DNA of 64,000 nucleotides from Archegozetes longisetosus (lineage: Eukaryota > Arthropoda > Arachnida > Sarcoptiformes > Trhypochthoniidae): positions 3,286,001 to 3,350,000 of the forward strand of contig JAEMBT020000001.1 in assembly GCA_018873245.2 (NCBI GenBank). Direction: 5' to 3'. Shown one piece after another: positions 10,344 through 22,445 of this stretch (the stretch's first letter is position 1; every line of letters starts with the position of its first letter). The translations under genes were made by a program, and so were the position numbers. Under the pieces are notes generated by a model. It saw only the letters and a list, made by a program, of their open reading frames with translations, made no database searches and was not told the DNA's origin.

Positions 10344-13300
10344 ATGATGTTTCCGCCTTTGACCATAAAATTGATAACAGTATCGATAATAATACTAGAT
10401 AGAGAACTCATTCATAATGGTGTTGCGAATCGGACAATATGGTATGATAGCTACGATTTTATTGTAATCGGCGCGGGTTCTGCAGGAGCTGTAATGGCTA
10501 TGAGATTGACCGAGAATAAAAATATTAAAGTATTACTTCTCGAAGCTGGAGGACCGCAGAGTGTCGAAACTGATATTCCACGAGAGTTTCCATATTTAGA
10601 GAACATGGAATATGATTGGAAATATAAAACGGTTCCACAAAAATTTATGGGTCTGTCAAATATTAATAGACGTGTGGCTGAACCGAGAGGCAAAGTGATT
10701 GGAGGCTCTTCTTCTATCAATTATATGTGTCATAACAGAGGAAACAAAAGAGATTTTGATAACTGGGCCGAAACTTATGGTGCGATCGGTTGGAATTATA
10801 GCGAGGTGTTGCCTTACTTTATCAAATCTGAAAATAATAGTGATGTCAGGATTGTTAACGAGAATCCTAGATATCACGGAACTTGCGGACCAATTCGTGT
10901 ATCTTCTCCTCCAAATCCAGATCCTATCTTGTTGATATATCAAAAAACAATAAATAATTTAGGGATAAAAACTACAGATGTTAATGGTCCACAACAATTG
11001 GGAACAAGTATTACACAGTCGACTATAAAGGATGGCTTAAGATCTAGTACTGGAAACGCTTATATCGACCCCAATCCACATCCGCATAATTTACATATTT
11101 TAACAAAGTCTTTTGTCTTAAAAATATTGTTCAAAAATTCGAGTGAAGCAATAACTGCTTATGGAGTTGAGTTTATGAAAGACGGTCGAAAGTATACTGT
11201 TAAGGCAAACATAGAAGTAATCTTATCTGCAGGTAAATAAGTATTGATTGTTCAATTTCTTAATATATATCTAGTCTTGGATAATAGATGTTCATAGAGT
11301 GGAAAAATGAGTTACTTTGATGCAGTTTAGTATAGTTACAATTTTTTGAAGTTTTCTTAAGTCAATCACCAACTCCCACTCTGACATAAAATGGGTGTAT
11401 AAATTCGTGTTGACTGATTATTGATAGGTTGGAGCGTGAGTACAATCTGAAATTATTTTCAACAATCTTAGTAAATGTTGTGCCAGCAATGAATTGGTGC
11501 CATAAAGTCTAGCCTTTATTGAAATCAAACTGTCACAAACTAAATCCCATCTAAGCTAACCCGACAAAGTTATTCCCCAAGATTAGAATGGGCATCTTTA
11601 CGAATATCTTAGGTGAAGATTTAAGGAGATCTTGAACAATTATTTATCCATACAGTCTATTCAATAATTCTTTTAATGATTATTCTATTTTATTCAACTA
11701 AATTTAATCCAAATTTGAATTTTGTCAATTATTCATATCATTAAATCAATTGAAATTTAAAGGAATTTAAAACATGATAAATTTTATAAGTTAATTTTGC
11801 TGAAACTGACTGCAGCCCTTAATAAATGACATCTTTGATCAATTACCAATCAATTTAAATTCTTAAAATCTGTGATTTTATCATTAAAATGAAACAACAG
11901 ATTTTAAACACTCTTGCTTGGGATCATACGATTGAGCTAACGATTACGCTCTATGAAACTTTTACGCCTGCACCTAGAATCGAGCGCTTTAAACCCTATC
12001 CTTTATACCTCTGCCTCAAAGCATTTGAAACTCAAGGGTCCAATATTAATGAGAAGAAATCCTGAATCTTTCTAACATGAGTGAAGAAATAAGAAAATAT
12101 TGGGGAAACCAGTTTCAGGGGAAAAACAACCAGAAAACCCTGAAGTCTTAAAAATGATAAAATTTTCATGAGAATAAATATAGAAATAAATATAACTTCA
12201 GAAAAAATTCTTGAGTAACCATCATGAGTAGTTATTTTGAAATTTTCAAAAGTTTCACTGACTCAATTTATCTGCAATTAATAAGCTTTCTTTGCCTACC
12301 GGCCTCATGAATTTTATTCTAAAATATCAAAACATTCGTCCATTCACTATACAAATTCAATTCATAATTAAAGTTTCATATTTTATGCTTATAGCTTGCC
12401 GGTGCCAAAAATTAAGATTAGGGATTATTTCTATGATTACGTGTGAAGTGTACTGCATCAAAATGATTCTCATCTCTTCTTGTTTCAACATCTATTGTCC
12501 GAAACTTTACACTGGCTTTCGAAACTGAATTAATATTTTTATCAAAAGGTTCCATAAATTCTCCTCAAATACTAATGCTATCAGGAATTGGACCGAAAGA
12601 TCACCTAAAAGAATTGGGAATACCGTTGATAGCAGACCTTCCAGTTGGTGACAATCTGAAAGATCACGTAGCTTTAGAACTTTATTTCATAATTAAAAAC
12701 GAAAGTTTAGTCAATATTGTTCCTGAACCAAATGTCGACCAATTATACGAACTCTATACCAACAAATCCGGACCTTTATCTCAGGTTCCGTTTTCATTAA
12801 CATATCATAGCACTGAAAGTAATTCAGACAATGAATGGCCAAACACAGGCTTATTTACATACGTTAAAAAGTTCAGCACAAACTTGACTGAAACAGTCTC
12901 TCCATATGGATCTGACATAAGTCAATGGAAAGAATACTATAGACAGTTTTTAGGCCAAAACTGTTTGGCTTTAGCACCATTTCTAACTAGAGTTAGAAGC
13001 CATGGTTCCATTCGATTGTCTTCGACCAACCCTTTCGAGCATCCATTAATTGATCCTAAATTTTTGTCAAATCCTCAGGATTTAGAAGATTTAGTAGAAG
13101 TAACGAAATTTTTGTTCTCCACTCTGCAAAAGACTTCGTTTGCAGAACAAGTGATTATTCCTTCGAAACCTATTTCCGGATGTGCTTACTGTCGCAATCA
13201 ATCACTTTATGAATGCGATTCTTATATTCGATGTATTTTTGAACGAATTGGTAGATCGGGTTTTCATCCGGTAGGCTCTTGTCGGATGGGATCTATTGAT

Positions 13301-13468
13301 AGAAATGATGTTGTAGTTAATGAGAGGCTACGAGTTAAAGGTATTTCAGGACTTCGTGTTATCGATGCTTCAATAATGCCTGAACTGATTAATGCGAATA
13401 CAAATGCAGCCACGATTATGATCGGTGAATATGGCTCTCAAATGATTAAACAAGATTATGGACTCTAA
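10344..13468 (+). CDS. GMC oxidoreductase (glucose/choline dehydrogenase-like), two exons
   Basis: Exons 10344-11232 and 12549-13468 join in phase 1 (GCAG^gtaaat ... aaaag^GTTCC) to give 602 residues, the normal length for the FAD-dependent GMC family of arthropods (glucose dehydrogenase, ecdysone oxidase and relatives), which oxidise alcohols or sugars. Visible: a weak N-terminal hydrophobic stretch (6-18); the dinucleotide-binding GAGSAG at 43-48 with E67 of LLLEAGG for the FAD ribose; the GMC signature [13 protein letters not shown] at 114-126; the second signature around SGAG-type [17 protein letters not shown] at 295-311, which spans the splice junction; and the active-site His of HPVGSCRMG at about 536, with a likely partner Asn of NTNAAT at about 582. 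No stop or frameshift interrupts it. The 1316-bp intron shows no other gene. Exact substrate cannot be told; the start is the first methionine of a frame that opens into the family fold. Confidence 0.9.
11233..12548 (+). other. Intron of the GMC gene
   Basis: GT...AG intron inferred from family continuity across the junction. It contains only AT-rich sequence and a chance 78-residue frame; no repeat or RNA recognised. Confidence 0.8.
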
Positions 13469-13499
13469 ATTCTAATAGAATTTCTAAGAAAAAATTTAA

Positions 13500-13505
13500 A
13501 ATAAA
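13500..13505 (+). terminator. Polyadenylation signal AATAAA
   Basis: AATAAA 32 nt past the GMC stop codon, a normal distance for a short 3' untranslated region. Confidence 0.65.
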
Positions 13506-13761
13506 ACCCAGATTTTCAAGCCTTATGCTAGAATAATTTATGCTGAAAGAACATTTCACATGCTTCTTATAATTATATATTTAAATTGAATTTATTGCTC
13601 AAAAATTACCGTAATCTCAAAATATATTCATCGATTGTTAAACCTGTACAGGGTTTAACGAGATCTTTTGCAAGGGGTATACAGCAAAAACTGCAGAAGC
13701 TACAAGTTCAAAGTAAATTTTATTGAATTCGTTATAAAAAATGGAAATAAAAGGTACAAAT

Positions 13762-13885
13762 TTAATATTCAGTATGACCACTATTTGCGCGACGCACAGC
13801 ATCAAGTCTTTCTGGATATGATAAAAGCAATGTTTCAAATAATTCTGTATCATTTTCAAGTGATTTCAACACTTCGGTTACGTGT
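13762..13885 (-). pseudogene. C-terminal fragment of a Tc1-like transposase
   Basis: On the minus strand about 40 codons end in YPERLDAVRRANSGHTEY and a TAA at 13762-13764. This is the standard Tc1 ending (SMPRRL-AVI-A-GGHTKY in the family). The rest of the transposase is missing, because a kinase pseudogene begins immediately beyond. The sequence GTACAGGGTTTAACGAG at 13645-13661 may be the remaining terminal repeat. It is an isolated 3' relic. Confidence 0.55.
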
Positions 13886-13929
13886 TTTATGAGCGTCGAC
13901 AGTGACAATTTATTTGTAATTTATTTACA

Positions 13930-14609
13930 ATCCTCAGAGTATCTTCAGGGAAAATTAGCAGCTCTAGCAAAAATCAAACACCAAAAAGTCATTTTCGTTT
14001 ACGACATCTTAAGAGTAAATCATTAGATTTATGTGTTTATGGAATTTGCGTCCAACAGTGATCTTACGTAATATCTACAAAAGAACGGAGCCTTAAACTA
14101 GTCGTTGGCGTATTATTGGTTTACACAAATCAGTTGTATCCTAAACTTCATACACGAACAGTGGCGTGTCGCCCACAGAGATATCAAAACCGATAACATC
14201 CTATTGGATGACAACTATATCGCAAAACTTACAGACTTTGGTTTCGCTAAAAGTGTACAGAATGGAAAAAACAAAAAGTCATATTGAATGAAACCTTTTG
14301 TGGCACAAAAACTTATTGTAGCCCTGATATCGTGGCCCGAAAGCTCTACAATCTATTTTTTGCTCATGTTATGGTGATGGAGCCATCTTGTTTTGCATGC
14401 TTAACAACAAATTCTCCTTTGATTTCGGAGATCCAAAACAAATGTTTAAACAACAGAATGACGTGAATTTCTTATAAACTCGTTATGTCAAACAACACTC
14501 AAAAGATCTGAAAGATCTTCAGCAGAGACTATTGGATCCAAAAGAAAACTCAAGAATCACTTTGGCCGAAGTGTTGGACCATCAGTGGGTTAGGCGTGAA
14601 GGAAAGTAA
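13930..14609 (+). pseudogene. TSSK-like serine/threonine kinase pseudogene
   Basis: Reads through most of a kinase domain in three frames. It starts around EYLQGKLAALAKIKHQKVIF, has the hinge-like YVFMEFASNSDL, then RVAHRDIKTDNILLD (catalytic loop, Asp present) and KLTDFGFAKS (metal-binding DFG) at 14165-14260, the activation segment NETFCGTKTYCSPDIV after a frameshift at the TGA 14285-14287, and the end LLDPKENSRITLAEVLDHQW to a TAA at 14607. The ETFCG...Y-SP and TDFGFA forms resemble testis-specific (TSSK) kinases. Stops and frameshifts (near 14020, 14070, 14100, 14285 and 14340-14480) make it non-functional. No introns are apparent, so it may be a processed copy, but no poly(A) tract or target duplication was found. 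Confidence 0.8.
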
Positions 14610-14808
14610 CGAAAATATTTCTGACAGTTTAGTCAAATTTGTTTTATTCATCACAATTTTTAGTATCAAATAAATAAATATTTTTTCCGAAAAGCCAAAA
14701 TATGAATTCAATTCATTTAAAGTCAATTGAATTGTGTTTCCCTTTGCTGGTTTACTGGTTCTTATATTGGTTTTTGAATCCCTAATCAAAGATGAGTTCA
14801 TGTCATTA

Positions 14809-16171
14809 CTAGGTCGGACTAAAATTTTTTGGACTCTCATAAAACATATACTACAAATGATATTTTAGATATGATTTTATTTTTATTTAATATATTCTCC
14901 ATCATCCTGGATGACAACCTCCCAACGGTGAGGGAGGCGTTCTATTCGTTTAAATGAAATTTTTGTATTTATTTCATTTATAGTTCCCTCAAAAGCACGT
15001 ATGAGCTCAGCCTCATTCTGGTATCTGACACCTTTATGAGTCTACTTTATTTTAGTGAACCCATCAATATCCGGGGGCTTAGATCCGGGCTGTACGAGGG
15101 GTGTCTCAAGACCCTCCAACGGTGTCGATTAAAGAAATCCTTGATTGCGGGCTGTTTGCGGGGGGAAGCATTATCGTGGAGGATGAGTGGTCGATGAATC
15201 CGTGCTCGTCTGATCTCTGGATACAGCTGATTCTCTAGAAATTCAAGATATTTGACAGAATTGACCATTTAATTTCTTGGCAGAAATCGCCATGCAAGAA
15301 CCCTATCTTTGTGAAACGCTGCAATTAGAATCATCTTCCAATCTCCTATCGATGCTCTAACTTTCACTGGCCTAGAATGTAAGACAAAGCCGCTGGCACA
15401 TTTGGAAATTGACACACTTTTCAAAAGATAATTACGGTTCTTGCTCTGGGAAGCGCCATTCTTTAGCTGATTTGATATCTTTCGGGTCATAGCTTTTTAC
15501 ATTTGTTTCATCAATAGCGATGATCCTTTCCAGAAATGTGGGATCCTTTGAATGTTCATTAAGATGCTCTTGTGATATTTCTACTCTCAGTTGTTTCTGA
15601 ACGGGGTTAAGACTGTGAGGTGCTCATCTAGTACAAACCTTTCGTGCATGTAATTCTCTCAGAATACATTTCACACTTGAGGCACTTATATTTAAACAGT
15701 CGGCATAATCTAATGTACTCCAATTTCTATCGTCCAATAAAAGCATTCTCAATTTTTCTGTGGTTTCCTCATCAGTCGCAGTTCGAGATCCCCCTGCACC
15801 CAATATCTGTTTACAGGCTTTACCCTCTCCGTCTCGAAATTGGTTGTAGATATAATAGACTTCTGACCTGGAAAGAGCTAATGATCGAGCTGCTTTATCA
15901 AACATGCAATGAATTTCGGCAGCTGTATCTTCTAATAGTGTAGCTTGATAAAAGCCCACTGTTCTTCACGTGAAATTGAGGCCCGAATCGGGTCCATGTT
16001 TGGACAAAAAATTTTGTAAATGAAAATAAGTATTAAAATAAAGCGCAAATTCATATGCGACCACATAGTTCAGACTGGTAAACAATACTGATTAGGAACC
16101 AAGTGTTTACAGCTAACCATTATCTTTCAAGGCTAAGATATAAGAGTCCAAAAAATTTTAGTCCGACCTGG
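14809..16171 (-). mobile_element. Mariner transposon with intact ends
   Basis: A 1363-bp element with about 32-bp terminal inverted repeats: CTAGGTCGGACTAAAATTTT at the left (14809) and its reverse complement, with CC for CT, ending at 16171. It is flanked by TA on both sides (14807-14808 and 16172-16173), the mariner target duplication. Size, ends and transposase all fit the mariner family. The transposase inside is broken. Confidence 0.9.
14883..15997 (-). pseudogene. Mariner transposase, decayed
   Basis: From an ATG at 15995-15997 (MDPIRASISREEQWAFI) to a TAA at 14883. The N-terminal helix-turn-helix module (AAEIHCMFDKAARSLALS, GSRTATDEETTEKLR, then the DYADCLNISASSVKCIL helix) is readable after an early frameshift near 15945. 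The first catalytic Asp is in the AIDETNVKSYDPK region (about 15480-15525). The second is degraded among PLILHDNASPRKQPA (D of HDNA, about 15180), and the third in HPSYSPDL. Stops and frameshifts occur at least near 15945, 15600, 15490, 15268 and 15046. Length matches a ~350-residue mariner transposase. It cannot be active. Confidence 0.85.
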
Positions 16172-16716
16172 TAATAGTAAATAAGAAGTGTTAAAACAAT
16201 TAAATGATCGTTAATTTTATTTAAAGGCGTAAAATTCAAACACTGAATGTGATGAACAATTCGTCACAGAAATTCGTGAACTCATTGACTAAATTTGATT
16301 GAAAAATTCAATTTATTCTCAAGCGTTACAACAAAGGCTAACAAACAGTATTGCATTTGGTTTTGAACATACTCTCAAATTTGACCTTGAACTAATGGTT
16401 GTTAACCCCTGCTAATCAAAATTGATTACCAAATTAACAAATGTTTAACTTTTTATCTGAACTTCACTTCTGTTTGAATTTGATTTTGGCTCAAGTTTAA
16501 TTGACTTTTGTTCTTTAATTTTGTGATTATTTCAAAAGATGCTAGATTTGATTTTAGTTTTCAATTGTATTAAACTACTGTTTTCAGGCATTCCCAGAAT
16601 TTGATTTTTCAACCCGTTTATGATCTACTAAAATAATCTTAAAATGATCTCTAAGTCAAACGAAAGGATTATTTCAGTTTTCAACCATTTTTATATTTAA
16701 AAGTGTTGAGCTAAAT

Positions 16717-17230
16717 ATGAATCGAATAACTTTAATCGCATTCTTGTTAAGTTTGATGTGTCAAATTAAGTTAAATGCAAATAAATCACTAACAGAGCCT
16801 TGATTCAACTCATCGGCAAATCCATCAACAGATAAATGGCAGATAATTGCTGATAACCAAAACGAAGACTTATATTCAAGAAACAAATATATCTGAATTG
16901 CAATTGAAAAGCAATAAGCATACCATGAGAGAGACTAGAATTGAATCAAATTTGACTTTGATTTTTTCAAATTCAGTGCTGAGCTCCGAACCATCGGCTA
17001 ATCGATTGATACATGATTCCAAAGCAAGTGATCGAACAGAAGCCTTTTCTCCATCGCAAAGATCTGCGATTATATCGATAACGACAGTAAAGCCATTAAG
17101 AGGTGATTCACATAAGAGTGATGTCAACCATTTGATCGGTTTTATTTTAATCTGTAGTGCAATCCTCTCTTATCTCGTTGGTATTGACCATCAACAAGAT
17201 CTTCATCGAGAACAAGTCCAATTCAATTGA
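16717..17230 (+). pseudogene. Possible small type I membrane protein, broken
   Basis: Unrecognised. An ATG at 16717 opens a clean signal-peptide-like stretch (ITLIAFLLSLMCQIKLNA) and then hits TGA at 16801. In another frame, 16847-17230 encodes a Ser/Thr-rich segment followed by a single membrane-spanning stretch (LIGFILICSAILSYLVGI) and a short polar tail. Together these would make a small secreted or membrane protein with one frameshift, or two exons whose junction I cannot place. No family is evident and it may be chance. Confidence 0.25.
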
Positions 17231-18055
17231 ATAGTTTTAAGTCGAAGTTAGAATTGACAATTCACTTGGTCAAATAACTTGCTCAAAGGTAACGTGACCA
17301 GGTCAAATTTGGTGTCGATCTTCTCAGCTCGGTGAGCTGAATCTATCAACATTGGTGGGACGGCATAGGAATGAGAGGGTGTATCACAATGGGGTCCCAT
17401 CCATCAAAATTTTTGAAGATGAATTTCTAAGGGTTTCCGTAAGAAATTAATATTTAATTCGCGTTCCCCGTCCTAAAATTAGGTAGAGAAATCACTTTTC
17501 AGGTCACTTATCGTAGAGTCTGAACTAAACTCTCCCCTCAATTTTCATCTATTGAAAAATTGAAAACACAAATCTCGGAATCTTGGAAAAAAATTGACCC
17601 CGAAATTTGAAAAGTTAGTGGAATCCATGAAGAATCGCATATTTGAAGTTATTCGAAAACATGAGCCATCAATGAATTATTAAAATTCTTACAATACAAA
17701 GTGCAATTAGGTTTTATACTTTTGACTGAACGATTTTTAATGTTTTACAGTTATTGCGCAAAACGGTTAATTGATATTAGAAATATGAGTATAAATTCTA
17801 GAGACCGCAAGCCTAAATGATTATCTTTGTTAGATTTATATTTCATTATATCTAAACTAGAAATAATAGATTAAAACTTGATGTTCTAAAATTTTCCAAA
17901 TATAAGAAACCAAATTATCAAAAATAACTTCATCGATCATAAGCTTAAAATCAATTCAAGTAAATGATGAACTCACTTTCACATTAAAGTTAAATTTACA
18001 CTCTTTAGAGTTCAAGTTACTAAAGAACAGATTTGGTTTTTCTTCTGATGATATA
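17231..18055. other. Intergenic, with foldback-core remnant
   Basis: Contains a partial match to the recurrent palindromic core (CTCAGCTCGGTGAGCTGA at 17325-17342) and a GC-richer patch (17340-17400). Otherwise nothing recognised. Confidence 0.45.
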
Positions 18056-18985
18056 ATGGCGGCACTGTTAGTTTCCACTGCGCTCTCAAAAAGTGAAAAT
18101 ATTATTATTGAAAATTTTGTTTTAATGTATAATTTTGTAAAAACTTTTAAAGGAAATAAAAAAGTGTCAAAAACTGAATTAAATGATTTGTTTGACAATA
18201 ATCTGAAGGCAATTATTACTGGCATAGAAAAACTAAAGGCAAATAATGACAACACGTGCGTTGAGTCGACTGTTAATAACTTAATAAAAGATATCTTAGC
18301 TGACAACCAGACGAGTGATTGTAATTCTAACTTAAATACCATCGATGATGAGATTATTGCAGACAATGTCACACATAATGATAATCCGAAGACATCTCAA
18401 AAAGCGTTAGAAAATCTGACAACAGATTAGATGGCAGTCATTAATGAAAGGCTTAACCGAGTTGAAGAGTCTCTGAATTTGAAACCCTATCAAAAAGACA
18501 GTCAAAACTATTATTATAATCCATACCAACAACAAAGACAATCGATGGACAGACACCAAACAGAGAGACACCTGACCGGCAGATACCAGACTGATAGGGG
18601 ACAGACCAATGGACAGCAGAATGGATGGCATTACAGGACTGAGAGTCGATATCCAAGAGACAGACAATTTTTTAACAGAAATATTGAAAAAAATTACAAC
18701 CGAAGAGTCTACAGTAAAATGCAGCACAACTATTCAAATGAGAGATTTCAATCTAAACCTCGATATTATTCATTAAATCAACGGTCAGTTCAGACACAAC
18801 CACTACTACCAACAGTTCCATCATCTCAACTATCACCACTGCAGACATCGCAAACCTCTGACTTATGGATTTCGAACCCCTGGTCACAAACGGTTAGTTC
18901 AGTGCCTCAACCAATCAATTATGTAATGCCTCAACAATTCAGGCAAAACCAAAATCTTTTTTTAGAGCAAACAAATCGGTATTAA
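18056..18985 (+). pseudogene. LINE ORF1 (gag-like) with one in-frame stop
   Basis: A 310-codon frame interrupted only by TAG at 18428-18430. The first part (18056-18427) is Lys/Asn/Asp-rich with a helical start. The second (18431-18985) starts with a short coiled stretch AVINERLNRVEESLN and continues as a Gln/Arg/Tyr-rich, basic, low-complexity nucleic-acid-binding-like region. It is followed at once by an endonuclease frame, the ORF1-ORF2 order of non-LTR retrotransposons. I therefore call it ORF1; the sequence itself has no domain I can name, so the call rests on context. An unrelated host gene with a nonsense change is the alternative. Confidence 0.55.
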
Positions 18986-19202
18986 ATGTATTCTATGCTA
19001 ACACTCGTAGTATCAATAATAGGATTAAGGAATTGAATGTAAAACTAATTGAATTAAATATAGATATTTTTATTATACTGTAAATGAAAGTTGGCTTACG
19101 TCTGACGTACCTAACAGTTATATAGCGAATGGATATAATATCTATAGAAAAGATAGGGATTTGCGAGAAGGAGTACTAATAGGTACTAATAAACACTTAA
19201 AT
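18985..19202 (+). pseudogene. LINE ORF2 5' fragment (APE-type endonuclease)
   Basis: Directly after ORF1 the reading frames give FYANTRSINNRIKELN, then NIDIFIIL, ESWLTSDVPNSYIANGY and NIYRKDRDLREGVLI. This is the N-terminal endonuclease of CR1/Jockey/L2-like LINEs (N-RSI, TE-WL, R-DR--GGV-I patterns; the Glu of ESWL is the metal-binding residue). A stop and a frameshift occur near 19080. It is cut off at 19202 by the left end of the Merlin element; the reverse transcriptase is absent. Confidence 0.75.
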
Positions 19203-19770
19203 GGTTGGCTTTTACTTTTGTGTGAAGCTGGGAAAACCATTACATATCTATATGTTTATTATCAGCATGACTCGACAAGCAAAACCACCTCCGCCCACTT
19301 CTAAGCTCCGCCCACCAAAAAATTTTTAGCCACACCCACCAAATTTATCTTAAATTTTTATCTAAATGTACTGTTTAAAAATATGAAAGCGGATCCTCAA
19401 AATTCCTTCTGCAGGCGGAGTTATAAACATTCAAATTTCGATTTTTCAAAACTTTGACTGGCTTTTACTTTCCGTAAAGCTAATGTAGCAATTACATTTA
19501 TATATATTTGTTATCAGCATTACATGACAAATAAAATTCTCAAGCCACGCCCACATCCGACCATTTTTAAGCTCCGCCCACCAAAAAATTTTAAGCCACA
19601 CCCACCAAAATTTTCTTAAACTTCTATCTAAACATACTTTTTAAGAATATGCAATTGGATTCTCAAAGTTCCTTCTGTGGGCGAAGTTATGAATTTTCAA
19701 AATTTCGATATTCCAATAGTAACTAGGACATCATTTATGTCTAGTTTTTCATGTTTACTTATTTACTATA
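19203..19770. repeat. Left terminal inverted repeat of the Merlin element
   Basis: Two subrepeats (about 19203-19446 and 19450-19690) plus a terminal unique part up to TTTACTTATTTACTATA. The right repeat (22446-23011) matches throughout with few substitutions, so the pair would fold into a ~565-bp stem. Confidence 0.9.
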
Positions 19771-20291
19771 CATCAACACGTGTTTTGATTTTTTAAATAA
19801 GTGTCTTAAATTCAGTTTTCTGTGAAAATTTTGTTATTTGTGAATTTTACTCGCAGTGGTTTCACTCTAAGTGTAAGTCTAATCATTTTTTTAAATTTGT
19901 TATTTTATTTATTAAGATTTTTAGAAGTAAATTTAATCAAATTTGAGATTTTCAATTTAAGTACTTAATACCACAATATTTTATTTTATAAATTTTGTAA
20001 TTTTATTTTTATATTTCACACATATTCATTCGCACGAAATACACTAAACGTGCTGATAGGCGGATGGACTCTCCATTGTTGGATCGTGATACAAGTCTAG
20101 CTGGAGAGACCAGAAGTGGTTAATTTCGAGTAATGATTACCTTCGGGTCAGAGCACTATCCCGTTTACAACAATGCGGGAGTACAATGTTTAGTGTTAGA
20201 AATTGGAATGATAATTTAAACAACATCTAATATTGTCCCAAATTTTTGACAAATTTTTCCACTGTGTACTTCGTCTTTCAGTGTAATTTTA

Positions 20292-21659
20292 TTGATATTT
20301 AACCAAACGGCAGAAAATCAATTTCCAGAATTTGATGACTCAAGACTTAAGCTAAATAACTTCTCAGATGAAGAATCTGTAATTATATTCTTAGAGAGGT
20401 TCAAACTCATTCCAACCAGAGATTATGCTGCCACTCATGCCCGATTTACAAAGTGTTCATCTCCAATGATGCCAACGAATGATGCTAGAATAAAATTGGT
20501 TGGAGATTGAGGTGCGTGAGTGAAATATGTCGCCATTCATGCAATCCACTCAAAGGAACATGTTTTGAGAAGGCTAATTTAACATGGGTCAGTATGAATC
20601 AGATGAAATTTTTTATTTGAATTATTTTCTACAAGACTACTAAATGTTTCTGTTTCATGCCACGTTTTATGTGTTCCAGGTTTAAATTATGGATTTAATC
20701 TCCTGTTTCGTTTGTAAAGGAATGCCGACACTTGAGTTTGCTTGTGATGTCATCGGATGCACACCAAAAACCGCAGTTGACTGCTGGGTTTTTATGAGAA
20801 AGATCTGTCGTAATAACGTGAATCATGCCAACAAAATAGGCTTTCCAATGGCTCAGGTTGAGATCGATGAAACACATCTTTACCGCCCGAAACACCATCG
20901 TGGTCGTGGCCTTGGAGATGTGTGGGTTGTCGATGGTATTTGTAGGGATACAAAAGAAGTCTTTGTGGTGAGAGTTGATGATAGAAGCCAAAATACCTTA
21001 GATGATATCATTCGTGAAAGAGTTGAGCCTGGGTCCATCATTTTCACCGATGGTTGGCGCGGATACACTGGAATGATGGATAGACTCGGTCATTACGATG
21101 GTGTAACAGCTATTGCAGGACATTTCATCTGCAATCACCAAGTTGGATACACTGCGGACGACATCACTCTAGAGTCACTCAACAATACTCCTGGCGTACT
21201 GGAAGTCAATACGAATTCCATTGAGCGTCTATGGAGAGATTTGAAAGCCACCATATGGTCGACTCAAGAAAATCGAGATATTAATGGTTTAGTCCATCGA
21301 ATGGCAGATATATATATCGAGCGATACATGTATTTTAGGAATATGTAGTTATCACATTGACGTTTAATTTTGATCGAAATTTTTTACTCTCAATCCTTTT
21401 TTCTAGTATGAAGAATATCAATCGAAATGACGATAGATTTAAACGTTTCCTTAAAGATATCCGCGTTTTATACCCTTTCAATTCTTCACCTTGCTTCCAC
21501 CAACCTTTAGCTCCAATCATCCATTCTTCAATTTCCAGCGTCGATTCAGATTCTGATACAGAAGTTAATTCTGACACAGATGTCAATTCTGACACAGAAG
21601 TCGATTCTGATACAGAATTCGATTCTGATAAAGATTACTTTGCAACTCTTCCTGATTAA
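20292..21659 (+). CDS. Merlin (ISXO2-like) transposase, partly resolved exons
   Basis: The catalytic exon runs from 20689 to 21344: D60 in QVEIDETHL, D121 in IIFTDGWRGY and E179 in NTNSIERLW form the DDE triad of ISXO2/Merlin enzymes. A 62-bp intron (21345-21406, gtagtt...tttctag) joins it in frame to 21407-21659, which adds DDRFKRFLKDIRVLYP and an acidic tail of SDTEV/SDTDV repeats. The join is supported by the second Merlin copy, whose uninterrupted frame reads KYKHFLKDVVKVYHG at the same place. The N-terminal domain is visible at 20292-20600 (FSDEESVIIFLERFKLIP, C-S-C zinc-ribbon cysteines, GTCFEKANLTW) but in shifting frames, and I could not find a clean junction to 20689. Either another intron lies there or the gene is damaged. 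Activity is uncertain. Confidence 0.75.
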
Positions 21660-22445
21660 GCTCACCAAGTTTTTTTGTATCTTCAAATCTTGTATTATCT
21701 TGTAATTAGTAAAAATTGTTATAAAATCCTTACTAAGAAATCTAATAAATATAAAATAAATTTGATAAAATTAACCTAATTTTTGTCTATCATTCCACAA
21801 ACTCATTAATTTAAAAACTTAAATAAATGCGATTCAATATATTAAATGATTTAAATAATTATAATTTATTTGTATAGACAAATTTAAATATGCACTAGAC
21901 ATTGATAAAATTTTCGAAATTTCCAAAATATTTGTGATTAATGAGACAAAATAACAAATTAAAAATGTTAAAACTTACATTTAGAACGAATCCAGTGAAG
22001 GTAAAATTCATAAAAGGCAAATTTTTCACTAACAACTGAATTTGAAAAACAAATTATTAAAAGAAAATCACAGTACTTGTTGACTACAGTATCATAAATT
22101 CTTTTTAAGGAAAGAGGGAGATCTCCAGTTTATTAGATGTTCACATGACAAATATTAGCCTATAAACGTGCTTATTTTTAACCAACGAATTCAAGTAAAC
22201 ATACTTATAGGTGACAAAATACCTCATCTTTAATTAAATCGATTTGAATTAAAGAAAATTTTTTAAATAATAATTTTTAATAATAGTATAATCATAAATA
22301 ATGTAATATCAATTACAAAATCAAAATATGCTTATCCAATAATCAAAACATATTATTATGTTTATCTTTTCGGTAAATTTTGGTAAGAATTTGCTCTCCT
22401 TGAATACCTAATAACTTATAGTTCTGTATTTTTCCTAAAAAGGAA

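Noticed and set aside
21357-21659. Separate accessory protein with acidic SDTEV repeats
   Set aside because: The second Merlin copy shows the same region continuous with the transposase, and a 62-bp intron joins them, so it is a C-terminal exon.
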